Below, piece by piece: positions 1-7,360 of a DNA stretch of 22,410 nucleotides (positions are counted from its first letter, which is position 1; every line of letters begins with the position of its first letter). The position numbers and the translations under genes were made by a program. This DNA is from Arthrobacter sp. (lineage in GTDB: Bacteria; Actinomycetota; Actinomycetes; Actinomycetales; Micrococcaceae), in assembly GCA_025464925.1 (NCBI GenBank), contig JAODMS010000173.1:1-22410 (forward strand). Reading direction: 5' to 3'. The notes below the pieces were generated by a model. That model was given only the letters and a program-made list of their open reading frames with translations, did not search any database and had not been told where the DNA came from.

Positions 1-1
1 G

Positions 2-427
2 TTCTCCTTCACCGTTCACGTCCCGGATCTCATCGCCGCCCTCACCGCACGGCGGGTGCCCCGGCAGTTCAGCTATGTCCTGGCCTCCACCCTGACCCTG
101 ATGCCCGCCATTGCCCGCAGGCTCGACAGCATCCAGCAAGCGCAGCAAGCCCGCGGCCTGGTGCTCGGCGGCGGACTGCTGTCCCGGCTCGTGGCCGTCC
201 GGCTGCAGATGGTGCCGCTGGTACTGGGGCTGATCGAGGATGCCGGCAGCCGCTCGCAGGCGCTGGACGCGCGCGGCTTTGCCCGGCCGGGACCCCGGAC
301 AAGCTACCGGACAGTAACGGACCCGCCGCCGGCGCAGCGCGGTCTCCGTGCTGCCGCCCTGCTCTTGGCCGCAACGGCGGTCCTGCTCCGCGTGGCCGCT
401 GCCTGGCCGGGATTGGGAAGACCATGA
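2..427 (+). CDS. ECF transporter T component (EcfT/CbiQ-like), 5' end outside window
   Basis: This is the C-terminal 141 codons of an energy-coupling factor transmembrane subunit, which joins a substrate-binding S component to the ATPases in the cytoplasmic membrane. The frame is open from base 2, so the start lies upstream of the window. The sequence shows the two Ala-Arg-Gly type coupling motifs of the family: AQQARGL, and 55-60 residues later ALDARGF. In known EcfT proteins these helices dock into grooves on the ATPases. A hydrophobic helix (LRAAALLLAATAVLL) follows near the C-terminus. The stop TGA overlaps the ATG of the next gene (ATGA at 424-427), indicating translational coupling. The pairing with a fused double ATPase resembles the YkoC-YkoD arrangement of thiamine/hydroxymethylpyrimidine uptake, but the substrate cannot be read here because no S component is visible. 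Confidence 0.85.
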   Translation, partial: FSFTVHVPDLIAALTARRVPRQFSYVLASTLTLMPAIARRLDSIQQAQQARGLVLGGGLLSRLVAVRLQMVPLVLGLIEDAGSRSQALDARGFARPGPRTSYRTVTDPPPAQRGLRAAALLLAATAVLLRVAAAWPGLGRP

Positions 428-1920
428 ACCAACTGCTGAGCGCCGACATCACCGGCTTCACCTTCCACGGCGACCACGTCCCGGCGCTGCATCGGCTCCG
501 GATCAGCGTGGCACGCGGAACCCTGACCGCCGTCCTGGGCGGTTCCGGAAGCGGCAAATCCACCCTGGGCAGACTCCTCGGCGGCTGGCTCCGCCCCGGG
601 GAAGCCGGCGACCTGCGCGGCCGCCTGACCCTTGCCGGGAGCCTACTGGAGTTCCGCGGCGGTTCCGCCGATCCGCGGATCGACCCCGCCGCCTGGTCCC
701 AGCGCGTGGCCTACGTTCCGCAGGACCCGGCATCGATGCTCTCCAGCGTAAGCGCCACCGTCGCCGAAGAACTGGCCTTCGGGCTGGAAAACCGCGGAAC
801 ACCCCGCCCGGAGATGCTCCGGGAAGTCAGCCGAAGCGCTGAACTCCTGGGCCTCACCGCGCTGTTGGACCGCGACCCGGCGACGCTCTCCGGCGGCGAA
901 CAGCGCCGGCTGGCGCTGGGATGCGCCCTCATCATGCGTCCCGGCGTCCTGATCCTCGACGAGCCCGTGGCGTCCCTGGACGCCGACGGCGAGGCGCGGC
1001 TCCGGACGCTGGTCCGCGGGCTGACCGCCGCCGGGACCGCCGTCGTGCTCCTCAGCCAAAGCGCCGACGATCTGGCCCGGGCCGCCGATCACTGGGTGGT
1101 GCTCGGCGCCGGCACGGTAACGGCCACCGGACCCCCCGGCGTGGTCGCAGCCTCGCCGGAGCTGGCGGCGGCGGGGGTCGTCGTGGCGGCGCCCCCGGGG
1201 AGCGCACTGCCCGCCCGGCCAGCCTTGCCGCCGGTTGCGTCCGGCGACCGCGCTCCGCTGCTGGACATTCGGAATCTTGCCGTCAGCTACCCCGCTCCCG
1301 GGGTCCCGGACCAAGGGCAACTCCTGGCCGGGCTTAACCTGGCAGTCCGGGCGGGGGAGACCGTGGCCATCACCGGTCCGAACGGTGCGGGCAAATCGAC
1401 CCTGTTGCGTACGCTCAACGGCCTCCTGCGGCCGACTGCCGGAGAGATCCGGATCCGCGGGGGCAACATCGCCGGCGTCCCGGCCGGGACGCTGGCCGCG
1501 GAGGTCGGCCTGCTGTTCCAGCACCCGCGTGACCAGCTCTTTGAACGGACCGTCCTGCGGGAAGTGAGCTTCGGACTCGGGAAGCTGTGGGGCCGCGAGC
1601 GTGCCCCGCTGAAAGCAACGGAAGCGCTGGCCGCCGTCGGGCTCGCCGAGGCCGTCCGCGCCCACCCCGCCGAGCTGGCCTCCTCGCAGCAGCGGCTGCT
1701 CGCCCTGGCCACGGTGCTGGCCCGGGAGCCAGCCGTGCTGGCGCTGGACGAACCCACGATCGGGCTGGACCGGCGCGGCCTCGAGGCGCTGCAGTCCGCC
1801 GCCGGGGCCGCCGCGGCCCGGGGCGCCGCCGTCGTTCTGGTCACGCACGACCTCGGGTACGCGCGGCGGACAGCGCACCGGGTCCTGGAGCTCAGGGACG
1901 GCAGGCTGCGGGACGCCTGA
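424..1920 (+). CDS. Fused double ABC ATPase of an ECF transporter (YkoD-like, EcfA-EcfA' fusion)
   Basis: This 498-residue cytoplasmic ATPase carries two ABC domains and should power the upstream T component. Domain 1 has Walker A GGSGSGKST (39-47), Q-loop VPQDP, signature LSGGEQ (155-160) and Walker B LILDEP. Domain 2 has Walker A GPNGAGKST (318-326), Q-loop LFQHP with the ECF-typical DQLFERTV stretch, Walker B LALDEPTIGLD and a switch histidine in VTHDL. Two motifs are degenerate: domain 2 has ASSQQ where LSGGQ is expected (signature region about 418-423), and domain 1 has LSQSADD where the H-loop histidine should be. Its length fits the roughly 490-residue YkoD type rather than separate EcfA1 and EcfA2 proteins. 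The start ATG overlaps the stop of the T-component gene, and no separate ribosome binding site is needed. The vitamin substrate is unknown. Confidence 0.9.
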   Translation: MNQLLSADITGFTFHGDHVPALHRLRISVARGTLTAVLGGSGSGKSTLGRLLGGWLRPGEAGDLRGRLTLAGSLLEFRGGSADPRIDPAAWSQRVAYVPQDPASMLSSVSATVAEELAFGLENRGTPRPEMLREVSRSAELLGLTALLDRDPATLSGGEQRRLALGCALIMRPGVLILDEPVASLDADGEARLRTLVRGLTAAGTAVVLLSQSADDLARAADHWVVLGAGTVTATGPPGVVAASPELAAAGVVVAAPPGSALPARPALPPVASGDRAPLLDIRNLAVSYPAPGVPDQGQLLAGLNLAVRAGETVAITGPNGAGKSTLLRTLNGLLRPTAGEIRIRGGNIAGVPAGTLAAEVGLLFQHPRDQLFERTVLREVSFGLGKLWGRERAPLKATEALAAVGLAEAVRAHPAELASSQQRLLALATVLAREPAVLALDEPTIGLDRRGLEALQSAAGAAAARGAAVVLVTHDLGYARRTAHRVLELRDGRLRDA

Positions 1921-2041
1921 TTCCGTCGGGGGTTCGACAAATGGCCGCACGCCTGATCGAACGCAAGGAAATCCCGAGTCATACGTTCCAGGACTACAAT
2001 TTCGCCATGGCTGCCGGGGTTGGCTCACGAGGGTAGGGCGG

Positions 2042-2656
2042 ATGAAACCGCAGTATGTAGGACCGGGTTTACTCGGAATTGCAGGAGGCGCCGCATGGAT
2101 CGCCGTCGCTTCGTTCATGCCCGCGTGGGGTCCTCCCGGCACGGCACAATATGAGAAGTACGAAGCAGCGGCGCAGCTGTGGGTGTTCACCTTCGCCCTG
2201 ATGGCTATTGGCTTTCTGGGGCTCACAGCCCGCTACCGATTCGGCGCCACCATTCTGGGCAAAGCTGGCGCCGCGATAGTCATGATCGGGTTTGTAGCGA
2301 TGATGGCCGGGAACGTCGCTGAATTCAGGATCTTCTCGGGTCTGCCATACGACCCGGACAATGCCCGGACGGCCGCGTGGCTGGCTGTGCTGGCCGGCTT
2401 GTTCACCGTTCTCATTGGAGTGTTCATGCTCGGGGTAGAGGCCCTCCTCAGGGGGCGGCTGCCGCAGTGGGCGGGCGTGGGGCTGGTGTCCGTGCTACCG
2501 GCGATGATTCTGGCATTCGCGTGGGAACCACTCTTTCCATGGCCGCTTGGCTTGGCTGCCGTGCTCGCCGGCGGCCTCGCGGTGTGGCCAGGGAGCGGCC
2601 GGGCGGTGTGGCCGACGAGGGATCCGTTGCAGCCGCGCAGCACCTGGAAGCCTTGA
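2042..2656 (+). CDS. Hypothetical six-helix membrane protein
   Basis: A 204-residue integral membrane protein that I cannot assign to a named family. Six hydrophobic segments are visible at roughly residues 7-27, 45-63, 74-92, 112-132, 143-160 and 164-182, and the C-terminal tail is short, basic and proline-containing. No catalytic motif or metal-binding pattern stands out; the general look is like DUF998-type or DUF4386-type small membrane proteins, but this is only a resemblance. The purine-rich stretch gagggtaggg just before ATG serves as a ribosome binding site and supports this start. It lies 121 nt downstream of the ECF ATPase on the same strand, so co-transcription is possible but not required. 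A hairpin downstream separates it from the convergent beta-oxidation operon. Confidence 0.7.
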   Translation: MKPQYVGPGLLGIAGGAAWIAVASFMPAWGPPGTAQYEKYEAAAQLWVFTFALMAIGFLGLTARYRFGATILGKAGAAIVMIGFVAMMAGNVAEFRIFSGLPYDPDNARTAAWLAVLAGLFTVLIGVFMLGVEALLRGRLPQWAGVGLVSVLPAMILAFAWEPLFPWPLGLAAVLAGGLAVWPGSGRAVWPTRDPLQPRSTWKP

Positions 2657-2688
2657 GCCCCTGACTGTTTGCCGCCCACGGCAACAGA

Positions 2689-2727
2689 CGCCGCCCGGAG
2701 AAACGCCAGTGGCGCGACCGGGCGGCG
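2689..2727. terminator. Hairpin between convergent genes (candidate bidirectional terminator)
   Basis: A 10-bp perfect stem (cgccgcccgg at 2689-2698 with its complement at 2718-2727) encloses a smaller hairpin cgcc-agt-ggcg. It sits between the stop of the membrane protein (2656) and the stop of the opposing hydratase/dehydrogenase gene (2749), the place where a two-way terminator is expected. There is no T-tract on either side, so efficiency is uncertain. Confidence 0.5.
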
Positions 2728-2748
2728 GCTGTTGTTGGCGCGGCAGCC

Positions 2749-4914
2749 TTACACGGCCGGTTCGGACCCGACCCCAGGCGCCTGGAACTTCCGGCCGGTG
2801 ACCCGCTCGGAGGCGCCCACCCGGTCCAGGTAGGGGGTGATGCCGCCGAGGAACATCGGCCAGCCCGCCCCGAGGATCATGCATAGATCGATGTCTTCCG
2901 GTCCCGCCACGACGCCCTCATCCAGCATCAGGCCGATTTCCTCGGCCAAGGCATCCTGCGTGCGGCGCAGCACGTCCTCGCCGGTCGACGGCGTGTTGCC
3001 GAAGGACATCAGGGCCAGTGTCTCGGCCGGAATGAACGGACTGCCGTCCGGGCCGTTCGCCGGTGCCCAGATGGACTTGACGCCATTGTCGATGAGCTTC
3101 TGCAGGTTCTGCGAGACCGGGAAGCGGTCCCCAAAGGCAGCGTGCAGGGATTCCTGGACATGCTGCGCCACCGGCAGCCCGACCATGGCGCCGAGCGTGA
3201 ACGGCGTCATCGGCAGGCCCATCGGGCGCAGGGCGTTGTCGGCCACCTCGGCGGGGGTGCCCTCGTCGAACGCAGCGGTCACTTCGCCCATCAGGCGCAG
3301 CAGGATGCGGTTGACCACGAAGGCCGGGGCATCCTTGACCAGCACGGCGGTTTTCTTGAGTCCCTTGGCGAGGTCGAAGGCGGTGGCCAGCACGGCGTCG
3401 TCGGTCCGGGGCGCGCGGACGATTTCCAGCAACGGCATCACGGCCACCGGGTTGAAGAAGTGGAAGCCCACCAGCCGCTCGGGGTGCCGCAGGTTCTCGG
3501 CCATCGCGGTGACGGACAACGAGGAGGTATTGGTGGCGAGGATGCACTCCGGTGAGACGATCCCCTCAAGTTCCTCGAAGACCTGCTTCTTGATGGAGAG
3601 TTCCTCGAACACCGCCTCGATCACGAAGTCGGCGTCGGCAAAGACGTCCTTGGACACCGACCCGGTCACGAGGGCGCGTGTCCGGTTGGCGGCGTCGGGA
3701 CTGATCCGCTTCTTGGCCAGCAGCTTGTCCACTTCGGCGTGGACATAGCCCACGCCCTTGTCCACCCGGGCCTGGTCAATGTCCGTCAGCACGACGGGCA
3801 CCTTGAGCTGGCGGGCGAAAAGCAGTGCGAGCTGGCCGGCCATCAGGCCCGCCCCCACAACGCCGATCTTGGTTACCGGGCGCGCGAGCTTGCGGTCCGG
3901 GGCGCCGGCCGGGCGCTTGGACCGCCGCTGCACGAGGTCCAAAAAGGCGTAGACGGTGGAGCGGAACTCGTCGGTCTGCATGAGGTCCGCCAGGGTTTCG
4001 CATTCGAGCGCGGCGGATTCGGGCTGGGTCAGTGTCCGGTTCGCCTCCATCACGTCCAGGACCTTTCCCGGTGCGGGTGAGGCGTTGGAGGTCTTGCCTT
4101 CCACGAAGGCGCGACCGGCGGCGATGGCCCCTGCCCAGCGTTCGGCAACCTCCGGACTGGAGGGATCGACGGCGTTGGCGCGTTCCGGCGTTGCGGTGCC
4201 CGTGATGACCTGCGCGGCCCACGCGAGGGACTGCTCGATGAAGTCGGCGGGCTCGAAGATCGCGTCCGCCATGCCGAGCTCGTAGGCCTGCGGCCCGGTG
4301 AGGGTGCGGTTGTTGCTCAGCGGGTTCTCGATCATCACCTTGAGGGCGTTCTCGGGTCCGATCAGCCGCGGCAGGATGTACACGCCGCCCCAGCCCGGGA
4401 TCAGGCCGATGAAGGCCTCGGGGAGGGCCAGCGCGCCGGCGCCGGTTGAAACCGTGCGGTAGGTGGACTGCAGCGCGATTTCCAGGCCGCCGCCGAGGGC
4501 GAGCCCGTTGATGAAGGCGAAGCTGGGGACACCGAGGTTGGCCAAGGTGGCATAGACATCGTGGCCCAGCTGGGCCATCCAGAGGCCGTGTTCGCGGCCT
4601 CCGAGGGACTTCACCGTGGACAGGTCCGCCCCGGCGACCAGGAAGTAGGGTTTGCCGGTGACGCCGACGCCGACGATCTCGCCGCGGGCGGCACGCGCCT
4701 TCAGTCCGGTCAGGGCGGTGCCCAGTTCGAGCAGGGTGTTCGGGCCGAGCGTGGTCGGCTTGGAGTGGTCCAGGCCGTTGTCCAGTGTGACCAGGGCGAA
4801 GGTGCCGGGGCTTGTGCCGTTGACGGGGGGCAGCTCGATGTCCTGGACGTAGGAGTGGGTGACCGTCTCGTTCGGGAAGAGTTCGCCCAGCTGGCGGAAT
4901 TCGGCGGCGCTCAT
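2749..4914 (-). CDS. Bifunctional enoyl-CoA hydratase / 3-hydroxyacyl-CoA dehydrogenase (FadB/FadJ-like)
   Basis: A 721-residue soluble beta-oxidation enzyme that hydrates trans-2-enoyl-CoA and oxidises the L-3-hydroxyacyl-CoA product with NAD+. The N-terminal hydratase part has the oxyanion-hole segment FLVAGADLS, the GGGLEIAL motif and LPEAFIGLIPGWGG, so both catalytic glutamates are present. From about residue 345 the NAD-binding fold begins with KIGVVGAGLMAGQLA, and the dehydrogenase signature FHFFNPV (about 484-490) supplies the catalytic histidine. The C-terminal 3HCDH domain follows (PAFVVNRILLR and after). I chose the ATG at 4914 because it overlaps the thiolase stop by ATGA; the open frame runs upstream to 5025, but that stretch is antisense-like His/Arg-rich sequence lying inside the thiolase gene. 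The length matches family members. It is the second gene of a fadA-fadB type operon. Confidence 0.93.
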   Translation of the reverse strand: MSAAEFRQLGELFPNETVTHSYVQDIELPPVNGTSPGTFALVTLDNGLDHSKPTTLGPNTLLELGTALTGLKARAARGEIVGVGVTGKPYFLVAGADLSTVKSLGGREHGLWMAQLGHDVYATLANLGVPSFAFINGLALGGGLEIALQSTYRTVSTGAGALALPEAFIGLIPGWGGVYILPRLIGPENALKVMIENPLSNNRTLTGPQAYELGMADAIFEPADFIEQSLAWAAQVITGTATPERANAVDPSSPEVAERWAGAIAAGRAFVEGKTSNASPAPGKVLDVMEANRTLTQPESAALECETLADLMQTDEFRSTVYAFLDLVQRRSKRPAGAPDRKLARPVTKIGVVGAGLMAGQLALLFARQLKVPVVLTDIDQARVDKGVGYVHAEVDKLLAKKRISPDAANRTRALVTGSVSKDVFADADFVIEAVFEELSIKKQVFEELEGIVSPECILATNTSSLSVTAMAENLRHPERLVGFHFFNPVAVMPLLEIVRAPRTDDAVLATAFDLAKGLKKTAVLVKDAPAFVVNRILLRLMGEVTAAFDEGTPAEVADNALRPMGLPMTPFTLGAMVGLPVAQHVQESLHAAFGDRFPVSQNLQKLIDNGVKSIWAPANGPDGSPFIPAETLALMSFGNTPSTGEDVLRRTQDALAEEIGLMLDEGVVAGPEDIDLCMILGAGWPMFLGGITPYLDRVGASERVTGRKFQAPGVGSEPAV

Positions 4915-6185
4915 GCTGCGGCTCCAGTCTCGGTGGTGGTGGCGGTGGCTTCGGCGGTGGTGCCGTAGCCCGCGTGGTGCGGGTTCTCCCAGATTACGGC
5001 GGCTCCCATGCCCAGCCCGATGCACATTGCGGTCACGCCGAAGCGCACGGAGGGATCTGCCTCGAACTGGCGGGCCAGCTGGTTCATCAGCCGCACGCCC
5101 GAGGACGCCAGCGGGTGCCCGACGGCAATGGCGCCGCCGTAGCGGTTGACCCGGGGATCGTCGTCGGCGATGCCGAAGTGGTCCAGGAAGCTGAGCACCT
5201 GGACGGCGAAGGCCTCGTTGATTTCGAAAAGGCCGATGTCCGCGATGTCCAGGCCGGCGTTCTTGAGCGCCTTTTCGGTGGCCGGAACCGGGCCGATGCC
5301 CATGACTTCGGGTTCCACCCCGGCAAAGGCGTAGCTGACCAGGCGCATACGGACCGGAAGGCCCAGCTCCTCGGCAGCCTCAGCGGAAGCCAGCAGGGCC
5401 GCCGTCGCGCCGTCGTTGAGACCGGCGGCGTTGCCGGCCGTGACCCGGCCATGAGCCCGGAACGGCGTCTTGAGTGCGGCGAGGTCATCCAGCGTCGTTC
5501 CCGGCCGCGGCGGCTCGTCCACAGTGTTCACGGTCCAGCCCTGGCCGGGCTTCATCGTGGCCACGGGCACCAGGTCCGGCTGGATTCGGCCGTTGGCGTA
5601 GGCGGCGGCCAGCTTGTCCTGGGACGCAACGGCGTAGGCGTCGGCACGGTCCTTGGTGATGGCCGGGAAACGGTCGTGCAGGTTCTCTGCCGTGTTGCCC
5701 ATGTTCAGGGCGGCCGGGTCCACGATCCGTTCGGACATAAAGCGCGGGTTGGGGTCGGCGCCGGCACCCATCGGATGGTTGCCCATGTGCTCCACGCCGC
5801 CGGCGATCACGACGTCGTAGGCGCCGAAGCCAATGCCGCTCGCCGTCGTCGTCACGGCGGTCATCGCGCCGGCACACATCCGGTCAATCGCGAAGCCGGG
5901 GACCGTGCGGGGGAGCCCGGCCAGCAGGGCGGCGGTGCGTCCGATGGTCAGGCCCTGGTCGCCGGTCTGCGTCGTGGCCGCGATGGCAACCTCGTCGATG
6001 CGCTCTGCGGGCAGGGAGGGGTTGCGGCGCATCAGTTCACGGATGCATTTGACCACGAGGTCGTCGGCGCGCGTTCCGGCGTAGATTCCCTTCTCGCCGG
6101 CGCGGCCGAACGGGGTGCGGACGCCGTCGACAAAAACGACCTCCCGGATGGTGCGGGAATTCGCGCTGCTCCGGTTGTGGCTCAC
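4911..6185 (-). CDS. Acetyl-CoA C-acyltransferase (thiolase, FadA-like)
   Basis: A 424-residue thiolase that cleaves 3-ketoacyl-CoA with CoA to release acetyl-CoA, the last step of the beta-oxidation cycle. The nucleophilic cysteine is C104 in IDRMCAGAMTA, the general-base histidine is H357 in AVGHPLASSG, and the second catalytic cysteine is C388 in TAMCIGLGMG; all three are intact. The N-terminal VVFVDGVRTPFGR is typical of the degradative thiolases. The start is GTG at 6185, supported by a gaggag ribosome binding site 6 nt upstream. Thr/Ala-rich residues follow the last catalytic motif. It is the first gene of the operon and overlaps the hydratase/dehydrogenase gene by 4 nt. A 20-bp palindrome about 90 bp upstream probably controls both. 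Degradative rather than biosynthetic use is inferred from the partner gene. Confidence 0.94.
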   Translation of the reverse strand: MSHNRSSANSRTIREVVFVDGVRTPFGRAGEKGIYAGTRADDLVVKCIRELMRRNPSLPAERIDEVAIAATTQTGDQGLTIGRTAALLAGLPRTVPGFAIDRMCAGAMTAVTTTASGIGFGAYDVVIAGGVEHMGNHPMGAGADPNPRFMSERIVDPAALNMGNTAENLHDRFPAITKDRADAYAVASQDKLAAAYANGRIQPDLVPVATMKPGQGWTVNTVDEPPRPGTTLDDLAALKTPFRAHGRVTAGNAAGLNDGATAALLASAEAAEELGLPVRMRLVSYAFAGVEPEVMGIGPVPATEKALKNAGLDIADIGLFEINEAFAVQVLSFLDHFGIADDDPRVNRYGGAIAVGHPLASSGVRLMNQLARQFEADPSVRFGVTAMCIGLGMGAAVIWENPHHAGYGTTAEATATTTETGAAA

Positions 6186-6275
6186 GTGTTACTCCTCATT
6201 GAGACATGGGTGCCGGACCTTGGCCTGTAGCAGCGGCGGCCAGAGGCAGCAGTGATCCGGGCGACATCATTTGAC

Positions 6276-6295
6276 ATGTTACTCGCCAGTAACAT
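6276..6295. promoter_or_regulatory. Perfect inverted repeat, candidate TetR-type operator for the beta-oxidation operon
   Basis: The two arms ATGTTACT and AGTAACAT are exact reverse complements separated by CGCC. The element lies 91-110 bp upstream of the thiolase GTG in the divergent region shared with the PEBP gene. A second pair, CAGTGAT (6250-6256) and ATCACTG (6294-6300), lies around it. Dyads of this size and spacing are commonly bound by TetR-family dimers, which control many fatty-acid degradation operons in actinobacteria. The regulator gene is not in the window and the binding protein is unknown. Confidence 0.6.
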
Positions 6296-6460
6296 CACTG
6301 GCAAGGAGTCTGCTGCCCCTGCCATCCCTTAGTTTCGGAGCGACAGAGCGAACAGGAAGGAGAGCCACCCTCGAACAACCGCGCGATGACCTGGCGGAGT
6401 CAACCCGCCGGCTGAGGAAGAATTGGGTCTTCAGCCCCGTGAAGAGGAGAACAACACCCC

Positions 6461-6988
6461 ATGACGTCCCGTGACCCCTACGCAGAACTTCCCCAGCTTC
6501 CCGAATTCGACCTAACCAGCACCGACATTGAGCACGGGCAGGCCCTTCCCCCGGCGCAGCGCAGCGGCAAGATGGGCATTGATGGTGGCCAGGACCGCTC
6601 CCCGCAGCTGTCATGGTCAGGGTTCCCGGCGGAGACCAGGAGCTTCGCGGTCACCGTACTGGATCCGGACGCTCCCACCGGGAGCGGATTCTGGCACTGG
6701 GCTGCCTTCAACCTGCCTGCTTCAACCACCTCGCTGCCCTCCGACGCAGCGGGGACCGGGCTGCCGGAGGGTGCCGTCCAGCTGATGAACGACGCCGGTT
6801 TCCGCGGCTTCGTCGGGGCGGCGCCGCCCTCCGGCCACGGCGTCCACCACTACCACGTGGTGGTCCACGCGCTGGACGTGGAAAAACTCGACATCCCCGC
6901 AGAGGCCAGCCCCGCATACCTGGGCTTCAACCTCTTTTCGCACGCCATTGGCCGCGCACGGCTCGTGGGCACGTTCGAGCAGCCCTAA
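6461..6988 (+). CDS. PEBP-family protein (YbhB/YbcL, Raf kinase inhibitor-like)
   Basis: A 175-residue member of the phosphatidylethanolamine-binding protein family, bacterial YbhB/YbcL branch. The first conserved block, [13 protein letters not shown], is at residues 68-80, and the second, [10 protein letters not shown], at 122-131; together they form the anion/ligand pocket in known structures. The protein has no signal peptide, so it should be cytoplasmic. Its length fits the family. The ATG is preceded by gaggag about 11 nt upstream, slightly far but acceptable. It is a single-gene unit, divergent from the thiolase operon and ending at a strong hairpin. The physiological ligand of bacterial PEBPs is not established, so only the family assignment is firm. 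Confidence 0.9.
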   Translation: MTSRDPYAELPQLPEFDLTSTDIEHGQALPPAQRSGKMGIDGGQDRSPQLSWSGFPAETRSFAVTVLDPDAPTGSGFWHWAAFNLPASTTSLPSDAAGTGLPEGAVQLMNDAGFRGFVGAAPPSGHGVHHYHVVVHALDVEKLDIPAEASPAYLGFNLFSHAIGRARLVGTFEQP

Positions 6989-7360
6989 CCCCATCCGATC
7001 GGCAGCAGGGGCGCGTCCCGGGGCCGGGACGCGCCCCTGCTGCCGGACTGCAGAACTGGGTCCAGCTGACTCGTGCGGGACTGCTCCGTCGGTTGGAGTG
7101 GGCTTGGCCCGTCCGTCCTCAACATGGCCGCCGCGTTCACGAGCGCGGGCAGAGCGGGAAACGGCGCTGCCAAGTGCCACGGCAGCTGCGGCCACCGGGA
7201 ACCACTTCAGCACGCACTGCACGGGCTGGCTCGCCGTTTGCTGGGCGGTCTATGGGTGGGGACGGTAGAAACCGGTGGGCCTGCCCGCTACAGACTGGGT
7301 TACTCTGTCAGTCAACCTATCAGTCTCCGGAACCCGGAATGAGCTCTCGAGGGCTTCTGC
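6989..7360. other. Intergenic region of 372 bp: terminator plus leader of the LOV-GGDEF-EAL gene
   Basis: The first part holds the 20-bp hairpin listed separately. Bases 7045-7290 contain no convincing gene in any frame; short open frames here are out of register with typical codon use. Near the downstream gene there is a TCAGTC direct repeat (7308-7313 and 7320-7325, 12 bp apart) and an AGACTG...CAGTCT inverted pair (7292-7297 and 7321-7326). No clear -35/-10 pair was found. Confidence 0.5.
7001..7044. terminator. 20-bp perfect stem hairpin after the PEBP gene
   Basis: Arms 7001-7020 and 7025-7044 are exact reverse complements with a four-base loop (gggc). It starts 12 nt after the PEBP stop codon, as expected for transcription termination or 3'-end protection. 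No T-tract follows, which is common for actinobacterial terminators. Confidence 0.7.

Noticed and set aside
1927..1945. T-loop-like sequence ggttcgacaaatgg suggesting a tRNA remnant
   Set aside because: No acceptor, D or anticodon stem could be folded around it.
643..2226. 527-codon open frame antisense to the ECF ATPase
   Set aside because: The ATPase strand has two complete sets of Walker motifs; the antisense frame has no domain.
4915..5025. N-terminal extension of the hydratase/dehydrogenase frame to 5025
   Set aside because: The extension is His/Arg-rich, lies inside the thiolase gene and has no family similarity; the ATGA overlap start at 4914 fits better.
6271..6276. TTGACA as a -35 element for the PEBP gene
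   Set aside because: No acceptable -10 lies 16-18 bp downstream, and the hexamer overlaps the palindrome by a single base.
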